Source: DAIODI01 sp036746875 (GTDB taxonomy: Bacteria > Pseudomonadota > Alphaproteobacteria > Rhizobiales > Aestuariivirgaceae). From it: a stretch of 14,347 bases of DNA. Of the stretch, positions 6,282-13,201 are shown in pieces. The notes below the pieces were generated by a model that saw nothing but the letters and a program-made list of their open reading frames with translations, did no database searches and was not told the DNA's origin. Location: the NCBI GenBank assembly GCA_036746875.1, contig DAIODI010000060.1:1-14347 (forward strand), in the 5' to 3' direction. Numbering within the stretch: position 1 is the stretch's first letter; every line of letters begins with the position of its first letter. Made by a program: the position numbers and the translations under genes.

Positions 6282-7346
6282 ATGGCCGAAGCCTATCTGA
6301 ACGGCCGTGCCGTCCCGGCAACCGAGGCGGTTGACGCGGCGGCGCGTTTGCTGGCGGGCGCCCGCGCTCCCCTCGTGTCCGGCCTTGCCGCCGACGCGGC
6401 TGCGATCAGCGCGGCAATGGACCTGGCGAAGCGGCTTGGCGCGGCGGTCGATCACGCCCACGGGCCAACGCTGGCGAAGCTCGCCGGGGTCATGGCCTCC
6501 ACCGGAACGCTGTCGGCCCCGCCTTCGGAAGTGCGCGCGCGCTCGGACGTTCTGCTGCTGGCCGGGCCGCAGGGCGACGGGGCGCTCAGCGCCTACGTGG
6601 CGGCCGGCGTCGCAGCGACGGTCGTCGCCGTCGGCGCGGACGCGCGGCCGTGGAAGCGCCACGGGCGTGGGCTGGTTCAGGTTCCGGCCGCCGGCGACCG
6701 CGAGGTTCTGGCGGCGCTCGCCGCGATCAGGGCGGCGCTGGCCGGGCGGCTTGCGAAACCGCCACGGGCGATCGCGCAGGCCGCCGCGGCCCTCGGCGGG
6801 GCGGCCTACGGCGCGGCGCTTTATGATCCGGTGAGCCTTCCCGAGCCGGCGCTGACGCTGCTGATGGGGCTCGTCGACGATCTCAACCGAAACACCCGGT
6901 TCACCTCGATGGCGCTCGCCGTGCCCGGCAATGGCATGGGGGCGCTGCTCGTTTCCGGCTGGACGGCCGGTTGTCCCCTGCCCTACGGCCACCGGGGTGA
7001 CGGCGAGACCGACCACGATCCGCTCCGCTACGACACCGCACGCCTTCTCGACGCCGGGGCGTGCGACGCCGTGCTGTGGCTCGACACGCTGGGCACGGGC
7101 GTGGCGCCGCCGGTGCGGCGCGCGCCGTGCGTGACCATAGGGGGCGGTCCGGTGACCGGCGCGGCGGTGTCGCTTGTGGCGGGCGTGCCGGGGCGCGACC
7201 ATGACGCGGTGATGTACCGTGCCGAGATCGCCACCCTGGCGCATCACCCGGCGACGGCGGCGAGCGACGCGGCGACGGCCACGAGCCTCATTGCGGCCAT
7301 CGGCGCGGCGCTGCCGAAGCGGGCGGCGCGGGAGGCGCAGCGATGA
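6282..7346 (+). CDS. fhcB: formyltransferase/hydrolase complex subunit B
   Basis: FhcB is the bacterial relative of the molybdenum/tungsten-carrying FwdB/FmdB subunit of formylmethanofuran dehydrogenase. In bacteria it is known to lack redox activity and to serve within the Fhc complex that hydrolyses formyl-methylofuran to formate. The protein is 354 residues from the ATG at 6282. N-terminal AVDAAARLLAGARAPLVSGL and the C-terminal GDGETDHDPLRYDTARLLDAG match the family pattern. No Cys-rich iron-sulfur motif is visible, as expected for FhcB. The frame is open upstream to 6018 but that extension overlaps the dehydratase gene and has no family similarity. The Shine-Dalgarno site is weak (AAGGG about 22 bases upstream is too far). 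The stop overlaps the fhcA start as ATGA. Confidence 0.88.
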   Translation: MAEAYLNGRAVPATEAVDAAARLLAGARAPLVSGLAADAAAISAAMDLAKRLGAAVDHAHGPTLAKLAGVMASTGTLSAPPSEVRARSDVLLLAGPQGDGALSAYVAAGVAATVVAVGADARPWKRHGRGLVQVPAAGDREVLAALAAIRAALAGRLAKPPRAIAQAAAALGGAAYGAALYDPVSLPEPALTLLMGLVDDLNRNTRFTSMALAVPGNGMGALLVSGWTAGCPLPYGHRGDGETDHDPLRYDTARLLDAGACDAVLWLDTLGTGVAPPVRRAPCVTIGGGPVTGAAVSLVAGVPGRDHDAVMYRAEIATLAHHPATAASDAATATSLIAAIGAALPKRAAREAQR

Positions 7347-8974
7347 TCCGGATCAGGGGCGGACACATCGTCGATCCGGTCAACGGCCGCGACGGGCCGG
7401 GCGATCTGTGGATCGATGGCGGGATCATCGCCGACCCGCCGAAGGACGGCGCGGCTCGGGAGACCATCGACGCCACCGGGTGCGTGGTGATGGCGGGCGG
7501 CATCGACATCCACTCGCACATCGCCGGCGCCAGCGTGAACACGGCGCGGCTGCTGCTGCCGGAATCGCACCACGCCTGGGCGCCGCGGCCGAAGGACACG
7601 CCGCTCGCCCGCATCGGCTTCGACACCCGCACCACCGGGCGGCTCTACGCGCAGATGGGCTTCACCACGGTGATCGAACCGGCGATGATGCCCGCCAACG
7701 CGCTGCACGCGCACCTTGAGCTCGCCGACACGCCGATCATCGACACGGGGGCGCTGTGCGTGCTCGGCAACGACGATTTCCTGCTCTCGCTTCTGCGCGC
7801 GAAGGAAAGCGCCTCCGCGGTGCGCGATTACGTTTCCGCCATGGTGGAGCAATCGCGGGCGCTGGGCGTGAAGGTGATCAACGCCGGCGCCTCGGCGGCG
7901 TTCAAGGCCAACGCGCGCACCTTCTCGCTCGACGACACGGTGCCGGACTACGGCGTCACCTCGCGCCAGATCGTCACCGCCCTGCAGCGGGCGGTGGAGG
8001 AGCTGGGCATCCCCCATCCGCTCCACATCCACTGCAACAACCTCGGCGTTCCCGGTAACGCCGACACCGCCGTGGCGACGATGGAGGCGACGGCGGGCGC
8101 GCCGGCGCACCTCGCGCACCTCCAGTTCTACGGCTACGGCAAGGAGGGCAAGCGCGCGTTCTCCTCCGCCGCCGCGAGGCTCGCCGCCGAGGTCAACCGG
8201 CGGCGCGACATCACCGTGGACATCGGCCAGGTGATGTTCGGCCAGACCGTCACCGTGTCGTGCGACACCCTGCGCCAGTTCACCGCCCGGGCGTTCGGGC
8301 GGCCGAAGAAGTGGGCGATCAACGAAGCCGATTTCAACGGCGCGGGGATCGTGCCCTACCGCTACAGCGCGAAGGACTTCTACAACGCCGTGCAGTGGGC
8401 GACGGGGCTGGAGCTGTTTCTGCTGATCGACGACCCGTGGCGGGTGTTCTTCACCACCGACCATCCGAACGGCGCGCCGTTCACCACCTACCCCGAAATC
8501 TTCGCGCTGCTGATGGACCGGGCGGCGCGGGCCGAGGCGATCGCGCGGCTGCCGAAGGCGGCGCTGGCGATGACCACGCTGCCCTCCATCGGCCGCGAGT
8601 ACTCGCTCGGCGAAATCGCCGTGATGACGCGGGCGGCGCCGGCGAAGCTGCTCGGCCTCTCCGACCGCGGGCATCTCGGCCGCGGCGCGCTCGCCGACGT
8701 CGCCGTCTACCGGCGCGGGCGCGACATCGCGGCGATGTTCCGCGAGGCGGCGCTGGTGGTGAAGAACGGGACCGTGGTGGTGAAGGCGGGCCGCGTGGTG
8801 AACGAAACGCGCGGCCGGGCGCTGACGGTGCGGCCCGGCGCGGGCGCGGCGATGCAGCGGCGGCTTGAGCGCTACTACGACGACCGCTTCGGGCTGCCCG
8901 CCTCGCTGTTCGCCGTGACGGCGGGCGCGGTGGGCCGCGAGGATCGCTTTGCGGAGGCGCCATGCCGGAGCTGA
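7343..8974 (+). CDS. fhcA: formyltransferase/hydrolase complex subunit A (amidohydrolase-type formyl-methylofuran hydrolase)
   Basis: FhcA is the amidohydrolase subunit, homologous to FwdA, that cleaves formyl-methylofuran to formate. The product is 543 residues, the normal length. Candidate binuclear metal ligands are His57 and His59 in GGIDIHSHIAG, Lys177 in GVKVINAG (position expected for a carboxylated lysine), His228 and His230 in PLHIHCNN, and Asp373 in FFTTDHPNGAPF. Further family blocks are AQMGFTTVIEPAMMPANA and LQFYGYGKEGKRAFSS. GGAGG at 7331-7335 lies 7 bases before the ATG, and ATGA overlaps the fhcB stop. The end overlaps fhcD by 13 nt. All expected catalytic positions look present, so the enzyme should be active. 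Ligand assignment is by analogy with FwdA and the family; it was not aligned here. Confidence 0.95.
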   Translation: MIRIRGGHIVDPVNGRDGPGDLWIDGGIIADPPKDGAARETIDATGCVVMAGGIDIHSHIAGASVNTARLLLPESHHAWAPRPKDTPLARIGFDTRTTGRLYAQMGFTTVIEPAMMPANALHAHLELADTPIIDTGALCVLGNDDFLLSLLRAKESASAVRDYVSAMVEQSRALGVKVINAGASAAFKANARTFSLDDTVPDYGVTSRQIVTALQRAVEELGIPHPLHIHCNNLGVPGNADTAVATMEATAGAPAHLAHLQFYGYGKEGKRAFSSAAARLAAEVNRRRDITVDIGQVMFGQTVTVSCDTLRQFTARAFGRPKKWAINEADFNGAGIVPYRYSAKDFYNAVQWATGLELFLLIDDPWRVFFTTDHPNGAPFTTYPEIFALLMDRAARAEAIARLPKAALAMTTLPSIGREYSLGEIAVMTRAAPAKLLGLSDRGHLGRGALADVAVYRRGRDIAAMFREAALVVKNGTVVVKAGRVVNETRGRALTVRPGAGAAMQRRLERYYDDRFGLPASLFAVTAGAVGREDRFAEAPCRS

Positions 8975-9870
8975 CGCTGAACGGCGTGCGCATCGACGAC
9001 ACCTTCGCCGAGGCCTTCGGCATGACCGGGACGGCGCTCGTCGTCACCGCGCCGTCGGCCAGATGGGCGCGCCAGGCGGCGGTGACGATGCCCGGGTTCG
9101 CCACCTACGTCATCGCCTGCGGCTGCGAGGCGGGGATCGACCGCGAACTCTCGCCGAAGGAGACGCCGGACGGGCGTCCGGGCGTGAAGGTGCTGCTGTT
9201 CGCGATCTCCCACAAGGAACTCCAGAAGCAGGTGCAGAACCGAGTCGGCCAGTGCGTGCTGACCTGCCCCGGAACAGCCTGCTACGCCGGGCTCGAGGGC
9301 GGCGAGGCGCTGAAGGTGGGATCCGTCCTGCGGTACTTCGGCGACGGCTGGCAGATCGCCAAGAAGCTCGGGCGCAAGCGGTACTGGCGTATCCCGGTGA
9401 TGGAGGGCGAGTTCCTGTGCGAGGCCACAACCGGCTCCACCACCGCGGCGGTCGGCGGCGGCAACCTGCTGCTCATGGGCCGCACGTTCGACACGGCGCT
9501 GGCGGCGAGCGAGGCGGCGGTTGCGGCGATGGAGAAGGCGCCCGGCGCGATCATGCCGTTCCCCGGCGGCATCGTGCGCTCGGGCTCCAAGGTCGGCTCG
9601 AAGTACAAGGCGCTCATCGCCTCGACGAACGACGCGTATTGTCCGACGCTGAAGGGCCTCGCCCATTCGGCGCTCGATCCCGACATCGGCTCGGTGCTGG
9701 AGATCGTCATCGACGGGCTCGACACCGCCGCCGTCGCCGCCGCGATGAAGGCGGGGCTGCACGCCGCGTGCAAGCTGGGGCCGGTCAAGGGGCCGGTGCG
9801 GATCGGCGCCGGCAACTGCGGCGGCAAGCTCGGCCAGTTCCACTACCGCCTCAAGGATCTGCTGACGTGA
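8962..9870 (+). CDS. fhcD: formylmethanofuran:H4MPT formyltransferase (complex subunit D)
   Basis: FhcD (Ftr) transfers the formyl group from formyl-H4MPT to methylofuran within the Fhc complex. It is 302 residues, the normal length. Typical blocks are the N-terminal LTLNGVRIDDTFAEAFGMT, VLTCPGTACYAGL, FLCEATTGSTTAAVGGGNLL, GGIVRSGSKVGSKYKAL, TNDAYCPTLKG and the C-terminal GAGNCGGKLGQFHYRLKDLL. The ATG has GGAGG (8953-8957) only 4 bases upstream and overlaps fhcA by 13 nt. The stop overlaps the GTG start of fhcC. A plus-strand frame that begins at 8949 spans this gene out of frame and is not real in this part. Confidence 0.95.
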   Translation: MPELTLNGVRIDDTFAEAFGMTGTALVVTAPSARWARQAAVTMPGFATYVIACGCEAGIDRELSPKETPDGRPGVKVLLFAISHKELQKQVQNRVGQCVLTCPGTACYAGLEGGEALKVGSVLRYFGDGWQIAKKLGRKRYWRIPVMEGEFLCEATTGSTTAAVGGGNLLLMGRTFDTALAASEAAVAAMEKAPGAIMPFPGGIVRSGSKVGSKYKALIASTNDAYCPTLKGLAHSALDPDIGSVLEIVIDGLDTAAVAAAMKAGLHAACKLGPVKGPVRIGAGNCGGKLGQFHYRLKDLLT

Positions 9871-10676
9871 GCGCGCTGACCTTCACCCTGAAAGCGGGCT
9901 TCACCGGCCGCCTCGACGTCTCGCCGCTCACTCCGCAGCGGCTTTCCGGGCTGTCGCCGGATCAGGTGAAGCGACTGCACCTTCACGCCGGCCGCGAGCG
10001 CGTCGAGGTGGGCGAGGCGTTCTCGGTGCGCGGGCGCGAGGCGGACGCCATCCGCTTCACGGGCGACACCGGGCGGCTTGACGGGATCGGCCACGAGATG
10101 GCGGCCGGCGCGATCACCGTCGAGGGCGATGCCGGCGCGCAGGCCGGGCGGCGGATGACGGGCGGCGCGCTGACGATTGGCGGCGGCGCGGGGCCGTGGG
10201 CCGGATCGCAGATGACGGGCGGGCGGATCGCCATCGCCGGGAACGCAGGCGACCGGCTCGGCGGGCCGCTGCCGGGCGAGATGCAGGGCATGGCGGGCGG
10301 GGCGATCGCCGTCGCCGGGCGGGCGGGCCAACGCGCCGGCGAGCGCATGCGGCGCGGCCTGATCGCCGTGCGCCGGGACGCGGGCGATCACGCCGGATAC
10401 CGCATGATCGCCGGAACGGTGGTGGTGCTGGGCAAGGCCGGGGCGATGCCCGGCACGCTCATGGGGCGCGGAACGCTGGTGATCGGCAAGGGCGCGGCTG
10501 CGCGCTCGCCCACGTTCGCAGATTGCGGCGTGCAGGACCTGGCGTTCCTGGGGTTGCTTGCCCGCGCCCTCGCCGGCGAGGGGATCGAGACGGGCGGGCT
10601 GTTCCGGAAGCCGCTGCGGCGTTTCGCGGGCGATCTCGCGGCGCTGGGCAAGGGCGAGATTTTTATGCCGGGCTGA
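9867..10676 (+). CDS. fhcC: formyltransferase/hydrolase complex subunit C
   Basis: FhcC is homologous to FwdC and to the C-terminal beta-helix domain of glutamate synthase; it is a structural subunit of the Fhc complex. The GTG start at 9867 overlaps the fhcD stop (GTGA) and has AAGGA (9853-9857) nine bases upstream; it gives 269 residues, as expected. The centre is a series of glycine-rich turns of the right-handed beta-helix, for example GDAGAQAGRRMTGGALTIGG, then GNAGDRLGG, GRAGQRAGERM and GKAGAMPGTLMGRGTLVIG. The C-terminus FAGDLAALGKGEIFM fits the family. The ATG-initiated frame reported from 8949 is only the upstream continuation of this frame through fhcD and should not be used. It is the last gene of the fhc unit. 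Confidence 0.92.
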   Translation: MSALTFTLKAGFTGRLDVSPLTPQRLSGLSPDQVKRLHLHAGRERVEVGEAFSVRGREADAIRFTGDTGRLDGIGHEMAAGAITVEGDAGAQAGRRMTGGALTIGGGAGPWAGSQMTGGRIAIAGNAGDRLGGPLPGEMQGMAGGAIAVAGRAGQRAGERMRRGLIAVRRDAGDHAGYRMIAGTVVVLGKAGAMPGTLMGRGTLVIGKGAAARSPTFADCGVQDLAFLGLLARALAGEGIETGGLFRKPLRRFAGDLAALGKGEIFMPG

Positions 10677-10725
10677 ATGAAGGGGCTCCGCCGAACCAGC
10701 CCGCCGGAGAGCCTCGCCTCGTTCG

Positions 10726-10752
10726 CCGGGGCTTGACCCGGGCGCCCTTTTT
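10726..10752 (+). terminator. possible weak terminator after fhcC
   Basis: About 50 bases after the fhcC stop there is a short hairpin-like sequence (CCGGG, six-base loop, CCCGG at 10727-10742, or GGGC paired with GCCC ending at 10747) followed by five Ts at 10748-10752. It lies between the convergent fhcC and TPR genes, where a terminator is expected. The stem is short, so confidence is low. Confidence 0.35.
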
Positions 10753-10770
10753 GGACCTTCAGCTTGCCCC

Positions 10771-11301
10771 TCAGGGTTGGACGGCCGTGGCCCCGGCCCT
10801 CGCGCCGACGGCGCCGAGCGACTTCTTGAGCAGCGCGTATTCGGCGCAGCCGTCGCTGAAGTAGCCATCGGAAAACAGCAGCGCCACCCGCTTGCACTCG
10901 CCTTCGAGCCGCACCAGCATGCCGCGCGCGTCGTCGATCCGACCGAGCCGGATATAGGCCTCGCCCAGATACTCAAGCGCGCTGCGGTTGTGCGGGTTGC
11001 GGGCGAGCGCATGGTAGTAGGCGTCGAGGGCCGCGTCGTAGCGGCCGAGCTGCCGGTAGGCGAAGCCGAGCCGCGTCCAGGCGTTGTCATGGTGCGGGCG
11101 GCGCGCAACCACCTTCGACATGGCGGCGACGACTCCCTCCCAGTCCTTGCGGTCGTAGGCCTCGATGCCATCGGCGTAGTCCGAATCGCCCGAGCGCGGA
11201 CGCGGGCTCATCTCGCCCGAGAACACGGCGAGCGCCGGGGTGGCGGCGGCGAGGAGGGCTACGGAGACGAGCGCGGCGCGAACGGCGGCATGGAACGGCA
11301 T
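10771..11301 (-). CDS. exported TPR-repeat protein of unknown function
   Basis: The ATG at 11301 gives 176 residues and is favoured over an in-frame ATG at 11331 because GGGGAG lies about 9 bases upstream and the protein then begins with a clean signal peptide (residues 1-25, ending TPALA). After it come about three tetratricopeptide repeats (roughly 43-76, 77-104 and 107-135), with typical positions in AWTRLGFAYRQLGRYDAALDAYYHAL and ALEYLGEAYIRLGRIDDA. A C-terminal segment has two cysteines, Cys136 and Cys152 in GCAEYALL, that could form a disulfide in the periplasm. It is convergent with fhcC and divergent from the small gene at 11440. TPR proteins act as scaffolds, so no reaction is proposed. 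Its partner might be an exported C1-oxidation component, but nothing in the sequence proves this. Confidence 0.78.
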   Translation of the reverse strand: MPFHAAVRAALVSVALLAAATPALAVFSGEMSPRPRSGDSDYADGIEAYDRKDWEGVVAAMSKVVARRPHHDNAWTRLGFAYRQLGRYDAALDAYYHALARNPHNRSALEYLGEAYIRLGRIDDARGMLVRLEGECKRVALLFSDGYFSDGCAEYALLKKSLGAVGARAGATAVQP

Positions 11302-11439
11302 GGCAGGTGTCTCCCCGACGACAGTCGTCAAAACCTCTTGTCACGGTGGGTCATGGAAAGCTGGCGCGCAACGGCCGATTGATCCATTCTGCGGAATTGC
11401 GCGTTCATCCGTAGTGTGCATCGCTGTCAGGAAACCGAC

Positions 11440-11643
11440 ATGATCGCCCTGATCCTCACCGTCTGCGCCGTCTCCAACGCCACCGATTGCCGCGACGAAA
11501 TCTTCTACTTCGAATCAAACGGTTCGGTTGTGAGCTGCATGTTCGAGGCCCAGCCCTATATCGCCGAATGGGCCTCCACCCATCCCAAATGGACGGTGAA
11601 GGCGTGGAAGTGCGACACCCCGTCGAACGAACAGAAGCTGTAA
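11440..11643 (+). CDS. small cysteine-containing protein, probably exported, unknown function
   Basis: The ATG at 11440 has AGGA (11429-11432) 7 bases upstream and gives 67 residues; a GTG at 11416 would add eight residues without support. The protein begins with a short hydrophobic stretch (MIALILTVCAV) and has four cysteines (9, 17, 33, 58) and several aromatic residues, including AEWASTHPKWTVKAWKC near the C-terminus. It resembles the short alphaproteobacterial proteins of similar layout (early Cys, then AEWA.THP.W), which I know only as hypothetical. It is a single gene with its own upstream gap (11302-11439), ending 9 bases from the convergent beta-propeller gene. The codon use and start site favour a real gene. 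Confidence 0.65.
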   Translation: MIALILTVCAVSNATDCRDEIFYFESNGSVVSCMFEAQPYIAEWASTHPKWTVKAWKCDTPSNEQKL

Positions 11644-11652
11644 GCGGCCGCT

Positions 11653-12609
11653 TCAGTCGCCGGAAATGAACCGCCCGAAGGCGCGCGGGCCTTCGCCCAC
11701 GGAGACCTCGCCGGTCACCTTCAGGGTTGCGGGATCGAGGCGCATGAGGGTGTTGTCGAACCAGTTGACGACGTAGACGGCCTTGCCGTCGCGGGTGGCG
11801 GCGATGCCTTCCGGGTACTCGCCCGAGGCGACAGTGGCGACAGGGGCGCGCGTCGCCAGATCGAACACGGTGATCGTGCCGCCATACTGATCGGTGGCGA
11901 ACCCGCGCCCCGCCGCCAGCGCCACGGCGTAGGGGCGCTCGCCCGTCTTGACGGTGGCGACGGCCTTGCGGGCGGCGATGTCGATGACCGTGACATCGTT
12001 CGAGCCCACGTTGGCGGTGTAGGCGTAGCGGCCGGCGTCGTCGATGGTGACGCCGAAGGGACGCGCTCCGGTCTTCACCGTGGCGATGGTCGTGCGCGAC
12101 GCGAGATCGATGACCGACACCTGGTCGGAATCGCGATCGGCCGACAGCAGCAGCGCGCCGTCCGGCGTCACGTCGAGGCCCGACGGCGAATCGCCGGTCT
12201 CGATCCGCGCGGCGATCTCGCCCGTGCGCCAGTCCACCACCATCACCCGGTGATGGTACCAGTCGGCGACGTAGACGAACGCGCCCTCAGGGTCCACGGC
12301 CACGCCAAGCGGCCCGCCTTCGAGCGGGACGCGCCGCTCCACGGCCCTCGCCGCAAGATCGATCACGGTGAGAACCTTGCCGTCGGGCGAGGTGACGAAC
12401 GCCTTCCCCGCCGCTCTCGACACGGCGACGCCGGCGGGCTTGCCGTCCACCGGGATGCGGGCGACCTCCTCCATCCGCGCCAGATCGACCACGGAGACGG
12501 CGTTTTCCGGCTGGTTGGTGATCCAGGCGAGCGGTTCCCCGCGGGCGGGCGAAAGACACAACAGCCCGCCGAGCGCGAACGCGGCGGACCTGAGGACAGC
12601 CTTCGACAC
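11653..12609 (-). CDS. exported YVTN-type beta-propeller protein
   Basis: The frame is open further upstream, but the region before 12620 overlaps the MxaD-like gene and reads as low-complexity Arg/Gly sequence. The best start is the GTG at 12609, 11 bases after that gene's stop. It gives 318 residues with a signal peptide (about 1-24, AFALGGLLCLSPARG). The mature part is a chain of about seven 40-residue blades of the YVTN/YncE type, with repeating VSVVDLA, VTVIDIAA, GVAVDPEGAFVYVADW and PFGVTIDDAGRYAYTANVGSNDVTVID. Such propellers are frequent in PQQ- and methanol-dehydrogenase regions, where they are thought to act as periplasmic scaffolds or binding proteins. Pairing with the MxaD-like gene fits this. 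The exact ligand is unknown. Weak Shine-Dalgarno support makes the start uncertain. Confidence 0.82.
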   Translation of the reverse strand: MSKAVLRSAAFALGGLLCLSPARGEPLAWITNQPENAVSVVDLARMEEVARIPVDGKPAGVAVSRAAGKAFVTSPDGKVLTVIDLAARAVERRVPLEGGPLGVAVDPEGAFVYVADWYHHRVMVVDWRTGEIAARIETGDSPSGLDVTPDGALLLSADRDSDQVSVIDLASRTTIATVKTGARPFGVTIDDAGRYAYTANVGSNDVTVIDIAARKAVATVKTGERPYAVALAAGRGFATDQYGGTITVFDLATRAPVATVASGEYPEGIAATRDGKAVYVVNWFDNTLMRLDPATLKVTGEVSVGEGPRAFGRFISGD

Positions 12610-12620
12610 AGAAGCGGACG

Positions 12621-13169
12621 TCAGGCGCCGCCCTCGACCTTCTTCTTCAAGCCCTCGAGGCCGGCCTTGTAGACGCCAGTCACGGCCGCCACCGCCGCCT
12701 CGTCGGAGAGTTCCGGCGGCGGATCGTTGTTGGGGTAGCCGCGATAGAAGGCGCCGCGCCACTCGACAACGCTCTTGCCGCCCTCGGCCGCCTTCACCGT
12801 CAGCCACGACGAATAGTTCGTCACCGGCAGCACCTTCACGTCCACTTCGGCGATACGGTACATCAACGACATCTTTTCCGGCTCATACTTGGCGAGTTCC
12901 TCGGCGATCACGCCGCCGTCCTTCAGCGTCAGCGTGCGCTTCGCGCCGACGGCGTTGCCGCCCTCGCCCTCGGTCTTTGCCACCGCCGGGTGCCAGGACA
13001 TGTCCTGGAAGTTGCCCACCACCGCCCACACCTTCTCCGGCGGGGCGTCGATCTCGATGGTCTCGGTGATCTTCTGCCGGGTCGGGCCATGCGCCATCGC
13101 CGCGCCGGCCGAACCTGCGAGCGCCGCGGCTGCGAGCGACGCCACAACCATTCGCCTCGAAACGCCCAT
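12621..13169 (-). CDS. mxaD: MxaD-like SRPBCC family periplasmic protein
   Basis: The ATG at 13169 has GGGGAG about 8 bases upstream and starts a signal peptide (residues 1-27, ending GAAMA), giving 182 residues; the longer start at 13205 is less likely. The mature part is a START/SRPBCC fold: KITETIEIDAPPEKVWAVVGNF, then WHPAVAKTEGEG, KRTLTLKDGGVIAEEL, LPVTNYSSWLTVKA, VEWRGAFYRGYPNNDPP and the C-terminal VTGVYKAGLEGLKKK. This is the pattern of MxaD, a periplasmic protein reported to help electron transfer between methanol dehydrogenase and cytochrome cL. No mxaF, xoxF or cytochrome gene is in the window, so a role with a lanthanide-type or other PQQ enzyme is equally possible. It lies between tig and the beta-propeller gene and probably shares a transcript with the latter. 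The symbol denotes similarity. Confidence 0.75.
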   Translation of the reverse strand: MGVSRRMVVASLAAAALAGSAGAAMAHGPTRQKITETIEIDAPPEKVWAVVGNFQDMSWHPAVAKTEGEGGNAVGAKRTLTLKDGGVIAEELAKYEPEKMSLMYRIAEVDVKVLPVTNYSSWLTVKAAEGGKSVVEWRGAFYRGYPNNDPPPELSDEAAVAAVTGVYKAGLEGLKKKVEGGA

Positions 13170-13201
13170 CGCCTTGCTCCCCGTCTCAGGCCACCCCGGC
13201 C

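Noticed and set aside
7244..8674. Minus-strand open frame of 476 codons opposite fhcA
   Set aside because: Composition is Arg/His/Gly/Val-rich with no family pattern, while the plus strand encodes a full FhcA with its metal ligands.
8949..10676. 575-codon plus frame read as an fhcD-fhcC fusion
   Set aside because: Its first 300 codons are out of frame with FhcD; only the part from the GTG at 9867 is coding, as FhcC.
9843..11171. Minus-strand frame of 442 codons opposite fhcC and across the TPR gene
   Set aside because: Covers two real genes in the wrong frame; no signal or domain.
11653..12807. Longer beta-propeller protein starting at 12807
   Set aside because: The extra 66 residues are Arg/Gly-rich, overlap the MxaD-like gene and would bury the signal peptide in the middle of the protein.
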